Positions 17,433 through 29,061 of a stretch of 64,000 nt of DNA are shown piece after piece (position 1 is the stretch's first letter; every line of letters begins with the position of its first letter). The stretch is from Allopusillimonas sp048270225. Lineage in GTDB: Bacteria; Pseudomonadota; Gammaproteobacteria; Burkholderiales; Burkholderiaceae_B. The position numbers and the translations under genes were made by a program. The stretch is from contig JBLWTG010000007.1 of the NCBI GenBank assembly GCA_048270225.1, positions 62,001 through 126,000 on the forward strand, in the 5' to 3' direction. The notes below the pieces were generated by a model. That model was not told where the DNA came from and made no database searches. It was given only the letters and a program-made list of their open reading frames with translations.

Positions 17433-18203
17433 TTATGCTTTCAGGTAGTCCAGCAGCACCGGCATCATGAGTGCGGCGCCCATGACGATGAGTACGATGA
17501 AGGCCAGGCGCCGCATGGCCTCGGAGGAAAGCGGCGGTGGAAACCGGTTCCCCGCCACCGTCGCAATCGCCACCATGGGCAGGCACAGGGCGCTGAGCAC
17601 AAGCACATCGGCGCCGATCTGCCCCTGCGCGCCTACAAACAGTGTGCGCACCAGCGCCACCACGGCATTGATGAAGATGAGCAGGCTGCGTATCTGCGGC
17701 AGGGTCATGGGTTGCCGATAAAGATGGAAAATCAGCGGAGGCCCGGGTATGCCGAACATACCGCCTATGATGCCGCCCAGGAAACCGTAATAGACAAAGC
17801 TGTACGGCCCCGTTACGCGGGACAGCGCGCGCGGCTTCCAGGCAAAATTGACGCCGCCATAGACGATGACCAGGCCCAGCAGCAACTGGATGATATCCGC
17901 CGCAGCGCCGCTCAGATAATTGAGCAATACCACGCCAAGCATACTGGCCGGAACGACGCCCGCCACCATGCACCATGCCAGCCGCCAGTCAATATGACGA
18001 TGCGTGCTGCGCAAAGCGACACCGCTGTTGACCAGACCCACAAAGCTCACCACCGACGCCAGAGTTGCGATTGAGGCGATGCCCATCCCGCCGGCCAGCC
18101 CCATCACGATCATGGACAGGCCAAAACCGGTAACGGTCTGGAAATAGACCGCAATGACGACGATCAGGATGAAGGGCACAAGGACGGTAAAGCCGGGAAT
18201 CAT
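17433..18203 (-). CDS. TauE/SafE-family sulfite/organosulfur exporter
   Basis: A 256-residue membrane protein of the TauE/SafE (DUF81) family with about eight helices. Marks include TGFGLSMIVMGLAGG near the start and YGFLGGIIGGMFGIPGPPLIFHLY in the middle. The ATG at 18203 was chosen because the upstream ATG at 18302 would overlap the ureohydrolase gene by 31 bases. Family members export sulfite, sulfoacetate or similar anions. Convergence with the SoxC/cytochrome pair suggests a role in sulfite handling, but this is by association. Confidence 0.82.
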   Translation of the reverse strand: MIPGFTVLVPFILIVVIAVYFQTVTGFGLSMIVMGLAGGMGIASIATLASVVSFVGLVNSGVALRSTHRHIDWRLAWCMVAGVVPASMLGVVLLNYLSGAAADIIQLLLGLVIVYGGVNFAWKPRALSRVTGPYSFVYYGFLGGIIGGMFGIPGPPLIFHLYRQPMTLPQIRSLLIFINAVVALVRTLFVGAQGQIGADVLVLSALCLPMVAIATVAGNRFPPPLSSEAMRRLAFIVLIVMGAALMMPVLLDYLKA

Positions 18204-18271
18204 AGAAACTGCCCAATAAACGCTAAGCGCAATCCATGATTCTACAAAAAATGGAATGATTTGTACCGATT

Positions 18272-19327
18272 TTAATGATCCCTGCTCGCCAGTCGCACGC
18301 ATACGAGGCTAAGTATTTCAAACAACATCTGGGCGCCGGCATGCGCAGTGTTGGCCGTGGCATCGTAAGGCGGCGACACCTCCACGACATCGCCTCCGAC
18401 AATATTGATCCCCGCCAGGCCGCGCAGCAGATCCAGGGCCTCCCTGGTTGTGAGGCCGCCCACCTCCGGCGTGCCCGTCCCTGGCGCAAAGGCGGGGTCC
18501 AGGCTGTCGATATCGAAGGATACATAGACGGGGCTGTCGCCTACGACTTCACGCGCCTTGGCGACGACCGCCGCCATGCCCATGGCGTTTATTTCCTCGG
18601 CATGGATGACGGTCATTCCCGACTCATAGGAAAATTCCCACAAATATTCCGCCGAGCCCCGTATGCCTATCTGTATGGTTCGGGCGGGATCAAGCACGCC
18701 ATCCAGCACCGCCTGCCGGAAGGGGCCGCCATGATGAAAGCGCGTACCCTCGAAGGGCCCCCCGGTATCGCAGTGCGCATCGATGTGGACCATCGCCAGT
18801 GGCTGCTCGCGGCCCAGCGCGCGCAGAATGGGCAAGGTGATGGAATGATCGCCGCCCACAGAAAGCGGAATCACCCCCGCTTCATGAATGGCCCGATAGG
18901 CAGCCTCGATATCGTGATGAGATTGCTCGAGACTAAAGCGGCTGTGCAGCGGCACGTCGCCGACATCGGCAACACGCAACTGCCTGGCAGGCACACACTT
19001 GAGAACATGGTTATAGGGGCCGATGCGCTCTATGGCGCGCAGCGCCCGCGGTCCGAACCGGCAGCCATTGCGGTTGGTAATACCCAGGTCCATGGGCACG
19101 CCCACCAGACAGGCCTGCAGATCGCCAAAATCCGGACAGGCCCAATCTATCTGCCGGAAGGCCGCATCCAGCAGGCTGGGCATTCCCGCATAAGGCGCGG
19201 GGCGCGTTCCGCGCTCATCAATGACATGCGCCGCCACAGCGCGAAAATGCGCATTGTGGATGGCGGCATCGTTCTTGCCGCCAAACCGGGCACGCAGCCT
19301 GGCCAGTTTCTTCTGCTCGTCATCCAT
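18272..19327 (-). CDS. ureohydrolase (agmatinase/guanidinobutyrase family)
   Basis: A 351-residue binuclear manganese hydrolase releasing urea from a guanidino compound. All metal motifs are present: VGGDHSI, HIDAHCDT and SFDIDSLDPAFAPGTGTPEVGG. The start at 19327 follows AAGGAGG, though with long spacing. The GTGTPEVGG form is common to agmatinases, guanidinobutyrases and guanidinopropionases, so the substrate cannot be fixed. It lies between TauE and a MetC-like gene on the same strand, 69 bases from each. Confidence 0.88.
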   Translation of the reverse strand: MDDEQKKLARLRARFGGKNDAAIHNAHFRAVAAHVIDERGTRPAPYAGMPSLLDAAFRQIDWACPDFGDLQACLVGVPMDLGITNRNGCRFGPRALRAIERIGPYNHVLKCVPARQLRVADVGDVPLHSRFSLEQSHHDIEAAYRAIHEAGVIPLSVGGDHSITLPILRALGREQPLAMVHIDAHCDTGGPFEGTRFHHGGPFRQAVLDGVLDPARTIQIGIRGSAEYLWEFSYESGMTVIHAEEINAMGMAAVVAKAREVVGDSPVYVSFDIDSLDPAFAPGTGTPEVGGLTTREALDLLRGLAGINIVGGDVVEVSPPYDATANTAHAGAQMLFEILSLVCVRLASRDH

Positions 19328-19396
19328 GAGGATTCGTCGCCTCCTTGTGTGCCCGGTTTCCGGCATGCCGGCTGCCCGGCCTCCGGCACGCTTCGC

Positions 19397-20572
19397 CTAT
19401 TTCGCCAGCCGGGCAAGGCCCTGCGCGAGGTCGTGTTTCAGATCATCCATGTCTTCAAGCCCGATCTGAAGACGCAGCGCCAGTCCTTCGGGCTTCCAGG
19501 AAGTGGCCGTTCTGTATTGGGTGCAATCAAAAGGAATGATCAGACTTTCATAGCCGCCCCAGGAAAAGCCCATGCCGAAAATTGCCATCCCGTCCAGCAT
19601 TCGTGCCTGGTCTTCCTTGCTGAAACCCGGCTTGAGCACAATGGAGAATAATCCCGACGAGCCGGTGAAGTCGCGTTTCCAGTATTCGTGTCCGGGGCAG
19701 CTGTCGAATGCCGGATGCAGCACACGGCTGACCTCGGGCCGCGCCTGCAGCCACCGGGCCATTTCCAACCCCCTGCGCTCGGCTTCCTTGAGCCGCAAGT
19801 GCAGTGTGCGCATGCCGCGCAGCGCAAGCACGCAGTCGTCCGCGCCCGGCAACATCGCCAATGCGTCATACGTGGCGCGCAGCGCCGGCCAGCTCTCGGC
19901 ATTGGCCGACACCAGACCGAGGAGCAGGTCTGAATGCCCCCCCAGGTATTTGGTGCCCGCTTCGACCGAAAGGTCCACGCCGTGATCGTGCGCCCTGAAA
20001 AAAACAGGGGTCGCCCAGGTATTGTCGATGATGGTCCTGATGCCGTGCTTGCGGGCCACGGCCACAATCGCGGGCACGTCCTGCACTTCCAGCGTCTGGG
20101 ATCCCGGCGCTTCCAGGAAGATCGTCGACGTGTTCGGCTGAATCAGCGCCTCGATGCCGCTGCCCAGCATGGGATCGTAGTAAGTCGTGGCGACGTTGTA
20201 CCGGGCCAGCATGCCGTTGCAAAAATTGCGCGTCGGACGATACACCGAATCGGGCATCAGGATATGGTCGCCGGCCTTGGTTGTGCTGAGCAGCGCCAGC
20301 GTGACAGCCCCCAGGCCCGACGGCGACAGCACCGTGCCGGCCGCGCCGCAAAGCTGCGTCCAGGCATCCTCCAGATTGGCAATCGTCGGCGAGCCCGCCG
20401 TGCCGTAGGAAAATCTGGCGCGCCGGTTTTCCAGGTCATCCATGGTCTTGTAGATGACGGTCGATCCTTTGTACAGCGGCGCATTGACAAAACCCTGCTG
20501 CTCGCCGGGATCGCGCCCGAGCCGGGTCAACTGCGTGGCAACATCGAAATCACTGTTCTGCTTACTGGACAT
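19397..20572 (-). CDS. metC: MetC-like cystathionine beta-lyase (PLP)
   Basis: A 391-residue PLP enzyme of the Cys/Met metabolism family. Lys208 in SVEAGTKYLGGHSD is the cofactor Schiff-base lysine; FSYGTAGSPTIANLEDA and the C-terminal FSWGGYESL complete the pattern. It should cleave cystathionine, or related C-S substrates, by beta-elimination to a thiol, pyruvate and ammonia. It is one of two MetC-like genes in the window; this one is not in the sulfur operon, so it is the better candidate for biosynthetic MetC. Confidence 0.87.
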   Translation of the reverse strand: MSSKQNSDFDVATQLTRLGRDPGEQQGFVNAPLYKGSTVIYKTMDDLENRRARFSYGTAGSPTIANLEDAWTQLCGAAGTVLSPSGLGAVTLALLSTTKAGDHILMPDSVYRPTRNFCNGMLARYNVATTYYDPMLGSGIEALIQPNTSTIFLEAPGSQTLEVQDVPAIVAVARKHGIRTIIDNTWATPVFFRAHDHGVDLSVEAGTKYLGGHSDLLLGLVSANAESWPALRATYDALAMLPGADDCVLALRGMRTLHLRLKEAERRGLEMARWLQARPEVSRVLHPAFDSCPGHEYWKRDFTGSSGLFSIVLKPGFSKEDQARMLDGMAIFGMGFSWGGYESLIIPFDCTQYRTATSWKPEGLALRLQIGLEDMDDLKHDLAQGLARLAK

Positions 20573-20899
20573 ATTATTTAACCTGCGCACTTCGCCCGAA
20601 TCCTCAGGCGTTCACCATTACAAGAATCTGCCGCCCCTGTGGCCGGCAGCCCCGACACCGGCCCGCCTTGCCGTTGTACCGCGCAAGGCAGACGCAGCCT
20701 GATGAGTGATAGTAACGCCTGAGGGCGGCGCAGGGACGATTCAGCATCTCCACCCTGGACTAAGGGTAAACCTGTCAAATACCTGAATGACAGCCGGGAT
20801 ATGTTTGTCTATACTACGCGCCGGGTGTCACGTCCGCATCGTGTGGTCGCAGGGCAGGTTACAGCGCAGGTCGGGCCGCCGCGCGGAGACACCACGACC
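20573..20899. other. divergent intergenic region metC / nhaA
   Basis: This 327-base stretch holds no convincing gene. It contains a perfect 11-base inverted repeat with wide separation, CCTCAGGCGTT at 20602-20612 and AACGCCTGAGG at 20715-20725, the sequence GGGTAAACC at 20764-20772 (close to the reverse complement of the element at 7540) and a promoter for nhaA. Confidence 0.6.
20787..20815 (+). promoter_or_regulatory. sigma70-like promoter of nhaA
   Basis: ATGACA at 20787-20792 and TATACT at 20810-20815 are 17 bases apart. Each differs from consensus at one position. Transcription would start near 20822 and leave a leader of about 78 bases. Confidence 0.65.
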
Positions 20900-22273
20900 A
20901 TGGCAAGAACCGACATGCGGCAATCCATGCCGCGCCCCCAGCAATACACCGAACGCGCCTTTTCAGTCATCGAGCGCATTCTGCATATCGAAGCCGTCAG
21001 CGGCATTACGCTGCTGCTCGCCGCCGCAGTCGCCCTCATCTGGGCCAACTCCCCGGCCGCCGGCGCCTATCACGACCTCTGGCATGCAAACCTGACCTTC
21101 GGCATCGGGCCTTATATCGTCTCGCAGTCGCTGCATTTCTGGGTCAACGACGGGCTGATGACAATATTCTTCCTGGTCGTGGGCATGGAAATCCGCCGGG
21201 AAATCCACGAAGGCGCGCTCTCCAGCCTCAAGCTCGCTTCGCTGCCTCTGGCGGCGGCGCTGGGCGGGGTCGTCGCTCCCGCGCTGATCTATGTCGCGCT
21301 CAATAGCGCCGATCCCGTGCAGTTGCAGGGCTGGGCAGTGCCCACCGCCACGGACATCGCCTTCGCGGTAGGCGTGCTGGCCTTGCTGGGCCGCTCCATC
21401 CCCGGCAATCTGCGCGTATTCCTGCTCGCAGTCGCCATCATCGACGACATCGTCGCGGTTCTGATCATCGCCCTCTTCTACTCAGGCGGCCTGGATTACT
21501 CCGGCCTGCTGGTGGCCGGCGCAGGCATCGTCGCCGTCCTGCTGATGCAGCGCATGGGCATAGGTTCGGCCTGGGCCTATATCGTGCCGGGCGCCGTCTT
21601 GTGGCTGGGCCTGCTGCAGACCGGCGCCCACCCCACACTCGCCGGGGTCGTACTCGGGCTCATGACGCCCGTGCTGCCGCGCTATCTTTCCAGGCATCCG
21701 GCAGAGCTGGCCCGTCATGCCGTCGACAAGCTGGAAGATCCGTCGACACCCGTCGATCCGCATCATGCCGGCGAACCGCTTAAAACACTGAAGATCGCAC
21801 AGCGCGAGTTCCTGCCTCCCGTCACACGCGTACAGATGGTGCTGCACCCGTGGGTCGCCTACGGCGTGATGCCGCTCTTTGCACTGGCCAACGCCGGCGT
21901 GTCACTGCAGGGCATCGACCTGGGCGCCGGCAGCGCGCAGTGGGTCATGGTCGGCATCATCGTCGCACTGGTGATCGGCAAGCCCGCAGGCCTGCTGGCC
22001 GCCAGCTGGCTGGCCGTCAGGCTGGGCCTGTGCAGCCTGCCTCCCGGCGTCAACTGGAAGGGGCTGGGCCTGGTCGGCCTGCTGGCCGGCATCGGCTTTA
22101 CCATGTCGATATTCATCGCCACGCTGGCCTTCGCCGACGCAAGCCTGCTGAGCGCGGCCAAGCTGGGCGTACTGGTAGCGTCTTCCGCGGCGGCGCTGCT
22201 GGGACTGGCCTGGGGCTTTTATTACAAGCGGCAGCAAAGCGCCGAGCCCTTACCTGCTAGACTTCCTGTTTGA
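20900..22273 (+). CDS. nhaA: Na+/H+ antiporter NhaA
   Basis: A 457-residue inner-membrane antiporter that exchanges cytoplasmic sodium for external protons. The essential aspartates are visible: VPTATDIAF and AIIDDIVAV (the pair equivalent to Asp163-Asp164 of E. coli NhaA). It is longer than the 388-residue E. coli protein, with a hydrophilic insert around LARHAVDKLEDPSTPVDPHHAG. The ATG at 20900 precedes MARTDMRQSMPRPQQYTERAF; the frame extends upstream but adds an Arg-rich tail unlike the family. Confidence 0.93.
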   Translation: MARTDMRQSMPRPQQYTERAFSVIERILHIEAVSGITLLLAAAVALIWANSPAAGAYHDLWHANLTFGIGPYIVSQSLHFWVNDGLMTIFFLVVGMEIRREIHEGALSSLKLASLPLAAALGGVVAPALIYVALNSADPVQLQGWAVPTATDIAFAVGVLALLGRSIPGNLRVFLLAVAIIDDIVAVLIIALFYSGGLDYSGLLVAGAGIVAVLLMQRMGIGSAWAYIVPGAVLWLGLLQTGAHPTLAGVVLGLMTPVLPRYLSRHPAELARHAVDKLEDPSTPVDPHHAGEPLKTLKIAQREFLPPVTRVQMVLHPWVAYGVMPLFALANAGVSLQGIDLGAGSAQWVMVGIIVALVIGKPAGLLAASWLAVRLGLCSLPPGVNWKGLGLVGLLAGIGFTMSIFIATLAFADASLLSAAKLGVLVASSAAALLGLAWGFYYKRQQSAEPLPARLPV

Positions 22274-22292
22274 ACCGTCTACGGCAAACACT

Positions 22293-23678
<1,386 letters not shown>

Positions 23679-23687
23679 GGGCTGGTT

Positions 23688-24761
23688 TCAGCGCAGCGGT
23701 TGGGTCAATACATCGGTCAATGCCGTATTGACGTAATAGCTGCTGCGTCCGATCTTCTGCTTGACCAGAAACCCGCCTTCGGCCAGTGCGTCCAGGTATT
23801 TCGTGGCGGTCAGCCGCGACACCTGGAGGTCATGCTGCAAGTAGTCGATTTTGGTATATGGGTGCATGAACAGGTTGTTGATCAGGTCCTGGCTATAAAA
23901 CCTGAACCCGGCGCGGATGCGACGCTTGTAGTCAAACAGCACACGCTTGATTCCGTTGATGGTCGACATGGTGTGCCCCGCAGTCTGCTCGACGGCCTCA
24001 AGCATGTAGAGCACCCAGTCCTCCCAGGTACCGTCGTCCCGTACACGTTGCAGCAAGCGGTAATAGTCCGCCTTGGTCCGCACAATGTAACTGCTCAGGT
24101 ACAAAACCGGAACATCCAGCAAGCCTTGCTGCACGAGATACAGCACGTTCAATATACGGCACGTGCGGCCGTTTCCATCGTAAAAGGGATGGATGCTCTC
24201 AAACTGGTGATGAATCAGCGCCATCTTGATGAGCGGATCGGCGTCAAATGCATCGGCCTCATTGATGAAGCGCTCCAGATCGCGCATGAGCCGCACAATC
24301 TCGTCCGGATCCTGTGGCGGGGTATAGACCGTCGCCCCGTCCTCGCGCTTGAGGGCCGTGCCTGGCAGCTTCCGAAAACCCGCGCTATTGCGCTCCAGCT
24401 CAGCCTGAATATCCGCAATGGCATTGCTGGTGATCAGCCCGGTTTCCACCACGCGCGCGAAACCCAGCCGTAAGGCCTGCCGATAGCGCAGCACCTCCTT
24501 GGCAGCGGGATGCATGCCGTCTTCCGATGCCAGCTCGTCCCTGAACAGCTCATCGTGCGTAGTGACGATATTTTCGATCTCAGAACTGTCTTTCGCCTCC
24601 TGCAGCACAAGTGCGTTGATCAGTATGCCCTGATTGGGGATGGACGCTGCCACCCCTTTCAGCTCGGCCAGCACCCGTGCGGCGACAGCCAGTTTTTTCA
24701 GGATGACCGGTGTATCAAAACGCACGGGATCAAGCGTGGTCAGGGAAGGAAGCGACACCAT
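23688..24761 (-). CDS. Fic-domain AMP-transferase with C-terminal winged helix
   Basis: A 357-residue protein: Fic N-terminal domain with an inhibitory helix motif SSEIEN (residues 59-64), a Fic core with the complete catalytic motif HPFYDGNGRTCR (His191), and a C-terminal winged-helix region (about 290-345). This matches class II Fic enzymes such as Shewanella SO_4266, which transfer AMP from ATP to protein hydroxyls and are held inactive by the inhibitory Glu, here Glu63. The start at 24761 was chosen because upstream sequence encodes a poor tail reaching the repeat array. The target protein is unknown. The array at 24789-24947 begins 27 bases upstream. Confidence 0.9.
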   Translation of the reverse strand: MVSLPSLTTLDPVRFDTPVILKKLAVAARVLAELKGVAASIPNQGILINALVLQEAKDSSEIENIVTTHDELFRDELASEDGMHPAAKEVLRYRQALRLGFARVVETGLITSNAIADIQAELERNSAGFRKLPGTALKREDGATVYTPPQDPDEIVRLMRDLERFINEADAFDADPLIKMALIHHQFESIHPFYDGNGRTCRILNVLYLVQQGLLDVPVLYLSSYIVRTKADYYRLLQRVRDDGTWEDWVLYMLEAVEQTAGHTMSTINGIKRVLFDYKRRIRAGFRFYSQDLINNLFMHPYTKIDYLQHDLQVSRLTATKYLDALAEGGFLVKQKIGRSSYYVNTALTDVLTQPLR

Positions 24762-24788
24762 TTGCAAGCATCCAAAGTAAGCGCAGAA

Positions 24789-24947
24789 ACATGTATAGAA
24801 AAAAGCGGTTTCATATACACGTGATGGCAAACATGTATAGAAAAACCTATTTTTCTATACATATTAGCCTCAACATGTATAGAAAACACGAAATTTTATA
24901 CATATCAGTCATGACATGTATAGATAAGGCCTGTTTTCTATACATGT
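24789..24947. repeat. four tandem palindromes, period 41-42 bases, upstream of fic
   Basis: The unit is ACATGTATAGAAAA, six bases, then TTTTCTATACATGT. Forward arms start at 24789, 24831, 24873 and 24914; inverted arms at 24809, 24851, 24894 and 24934. Units 2 and 4 are nearly perfect, unit 1 has three mismatches in its right arm and unit 3 lacks one base there. The spacing is close to four helical turns, so all four sites would face one side of the DNA. The stretch is very AT-rich against its surroundings. It is likely a cooperative operator for fic, perhaps bound by the Fic winged helix or an unknown repressor. Confidence 0.85.
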
Positions 24948-24975
24948 TCACCGCGTCGCGTTTATCCCCTATACT
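24947..24975 (+). promoter_or_regulatory. probable thiC promoter
   Basis: TATACT at 24970-24975 is one base from the -10 consensus, with TTCACC at 24947-24952 as a weak -35 at 17-base spacing. The predicted start near 24982 is the first base of the TPP riboswitch. The -35 touches the last base of the palindrome array. Confidence 0.55.
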
Positions 24976-24980
24976 ACTCA

Positions 24981-25068
24981 GCACGCAGGGGTACTCGCCG
25001 GGTTTGTTCGGTGGGTTGAGATAAAACCCTTCGTACCAGTACGGATAACGCCGATGCTGGGAGCGTGC
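24981..25068 (+). ncRNA. TPP riboswitch (THI element)
   Basis: The P1 stem GCACGC (24981-24986) pairs with GCGTGC (25063-25068). The conserved core is present: GTTGAGATAAAACCCTT (25015-25031), then ACC, GGATAACGCC and GCTGGGAG. Thiamine pyrophosphate binding should reduce thiC expression, as is common for thiC in proteobacteria. About 100 bases separate it from the start codon, enough for an expression platform. Confidence 0.93.
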
Positions 25069-25170
25069 TCGTATCTTCACTGACCTGCGTCCTCTGCTGG
25101 CGCTGCGTCATACTTCCTATAGTCACGAGACAATTCCCTATCGGCTCCATTTATTTTTTTGGAGCACGCC

Positions 25171-27084
<1,914 letters not shown>

Positions 27085-27259
27085 CGACGGCGAGTCTGGC
27101 CTGGCCGATTTTTGGCACAAACCGAGCATTGTTCCCTTGAGCGTGCCGGCTGCCAAGATGGTGGGGTGCGGGCTCATCCGTCTTTTGGCATAAACCGACC
27201 CGACCACGTTGGATTCACCTTTCGACATCAAACAGCCACATTGACCATTCCCCGCCCTT

Positions 27260-27485
27260 GCGCGGCGGTGCTGCCCAGGGCTGAACGGGCAGGTTGTGCA
27301 GGCGCCGCGTGTTGGTCTGGAGCGGGGAGGCAAGGCCGCAACTGCTCGAGCACGACGCTTGTGCACAGTCCTGTGGACTGTGCACCGTGCGAGTTTTGCG
27401 GCCGCCCCGATCCAGGCCAACACGCGGGGAGTCCCGCAGGGACCGCCGGAACATGCCCGGGCAGCCCTGGGCAGCACCACCGCGC
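27260..27485. repeat. 226-base imperfect inverted repeat
   Basis: The outer arms 27260-27283 and 27462-27485 pair with one mismatch in 24. Inner arms 27305-27327 and 27405-27427 pair at 21 of 23, and GGCCGCAA (27334-27341) pairs with TTGCGGCC (27396-27403). The apex is perfect: GTGCACAGTCC (27361-27371), TGT, GGACTGTGCAC (27375-27385). The RNA of either strand would fold into one long branched hairpin. No transposase is near; it may be a palindromic mobile element or a structured termination region. Confidence 0.8.
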
Positions 27486-27599
27486 CTTAAGAAACCTGAA
27501 AATGCACCGGGTACAGCACCGCCACGCCTTAAGAAACCTGAAAATGCACCGGATACAGCACCGCCGCACCTTAAGAAACCTGAAAAACACACCGGCATA
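27472..27599. repeat. tandem repeat, three copies of about 42 bases
   Basis: Copies begin with CAGCACC at 27472, 27514 and 27556. All contain CCTTAAGAAACCTGAAAA followed by a CACCGG tail; the third copy is two bases longer near its end. The first copy shares its left end with the inverted repeat. The array ends 22 bases before the stop codon of the minus-strand ABC ATPase gene, so it lies in the 3' region of the sulfur operon. Confidence 0.85.
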
Positions 27600-27621
27600 C
27601 GGCGTCCCCAGCCGACCAGAC

Positions 27622-28347
<726 letters not shown>

Positions 28348-28363
28348 CGATATCTCCTATGGG

Positions 28364-29059
28364 TTACGCCATGATGCCCATGCGCTTGTTGTACAGGTGC
28401 ACCTCGAGCACTTTTGCAAGGCGGGACAACAAGGCGCAAAGCAGAAAGTAGAACAGCGCAAGAATCAGATAGGTACGCAAGGTACCGGTCAGCTCAATGC
28501 TGTTTATCTGCTGTGCCGAAAAAGCCGCCTCCTGGACACCAATGATGTAGGCGATGGAGGTTGCCTTGATGGTGGAAACAAACTGATTGAGCAGCGAAGG
28601 GATCATATTGCTGAGCGCCTGCGGCAGCTGCACAAAAAGCAAAGTCTTGAAGTAGCCCAGCCCTATCGCCCGCGAGGCTTCGACCTGCCCGGCCGGCAGC
28701 GACTCCAGGCCGGCGCGGATAATCTCGGCCAGAAAAGCGGACTCATACACAATGATGGCGGCCAGTGCTGTCGAGAATGCCGGCACTTCCGTGCCTATCA
28801 ACTCAGGCAGCAGGAAATAGGCCCAGAAGATGATCATGATCAACGGAATGGACCGGAAGGTGTATACCCATGCCGTGGACACCGCCTTGACAGGCTTGCA
28901 ATGGCTGGTGCGCGCAACGCCGATCAACAGCGCAAACGGGAAGGCGCCGCACAGACCCAGCGATGCCAGCAACAGTGTACCGGCGAAGCCGCCTATCGGA
29001 CCGTTGGGCCAGGAGCCGACCAGAAACATCAAACCGTAGGTATTGAGAAAATCAATCAT
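28364..29059 (-). CDS. polar amino acid ABC transporter permease (GltK-like)
   Basis: A 231-residue permease of the HisMQ/GltJK family with about five helices. The ATPase-contact loop is EIIRAGLESLPAGQVEASRAIGLGYFKTLLFVQLPQAL. It follows the other permease gene by two bases, so the pair is translated together and forms a heterodimer. Confidence 0.93.
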   Translation of the reverse strand: MIDFLNTYGLMFLVGSWPNGPIGGFAGTLLLASLGLCGAFPFALLIGVARTSHCKPVKAVSTAWVYTFRSIPLIMIIFWAYFLLPELIGTEVPAFSTALAAIIVYESAFLAEIIRAGLESLPAGQVEASRAIGLGYFKTLLFVQLPQALSNMIPSLLNQFVSTIKATSIAYIIGVQEAAFSAQQINSIELTGTLRTYLILALFYFLLCALLSRLAKVLEVHLYNKRMGIMA

Positions 29060-29061
29060 GT

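Larger units (their letters stand above)
27085..27621. other. 537-base gene-free region with repeats after thiC
   Basis: I see no credible gene here. ORFs on both strands owe their length to DNA-level repeats. It holds a pair of direct repeats TTTTGGCAYAAACCGA (27110-27125 and 27183-27198), a 226-base inverted repeat and a three-copy tandem repeat, both annotated separately. Confidence 0.8.

Noticed and set aside
18275..19651. 458-codon plus-strand frame over the ureohydrolase and metC region
   Set aside because: Antisense to two genes with complete active-site motifs.
24789..24947. Array considered as a CRISPR or type III toxin-antitoxin repeat
   Set aside because: Repeat arms are short palindromes with no variable spacers of constant length and no cas genes, and Fic is not a ToxN-type nuclease.
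24710..25024. Plus-strand ORF with repeated MYRK peptide across the palindrome array
   Set aside because: The repetition comes from the DNA palindromes; the frame also runs through the thiC promoter and riboswitch.
27110..27127. TTGGCACAAACCGAGCA as a sigma54 promoter
   Set aside because: The -12 TTGC element is absent at the right spacing, and no plus-strand gene follows.
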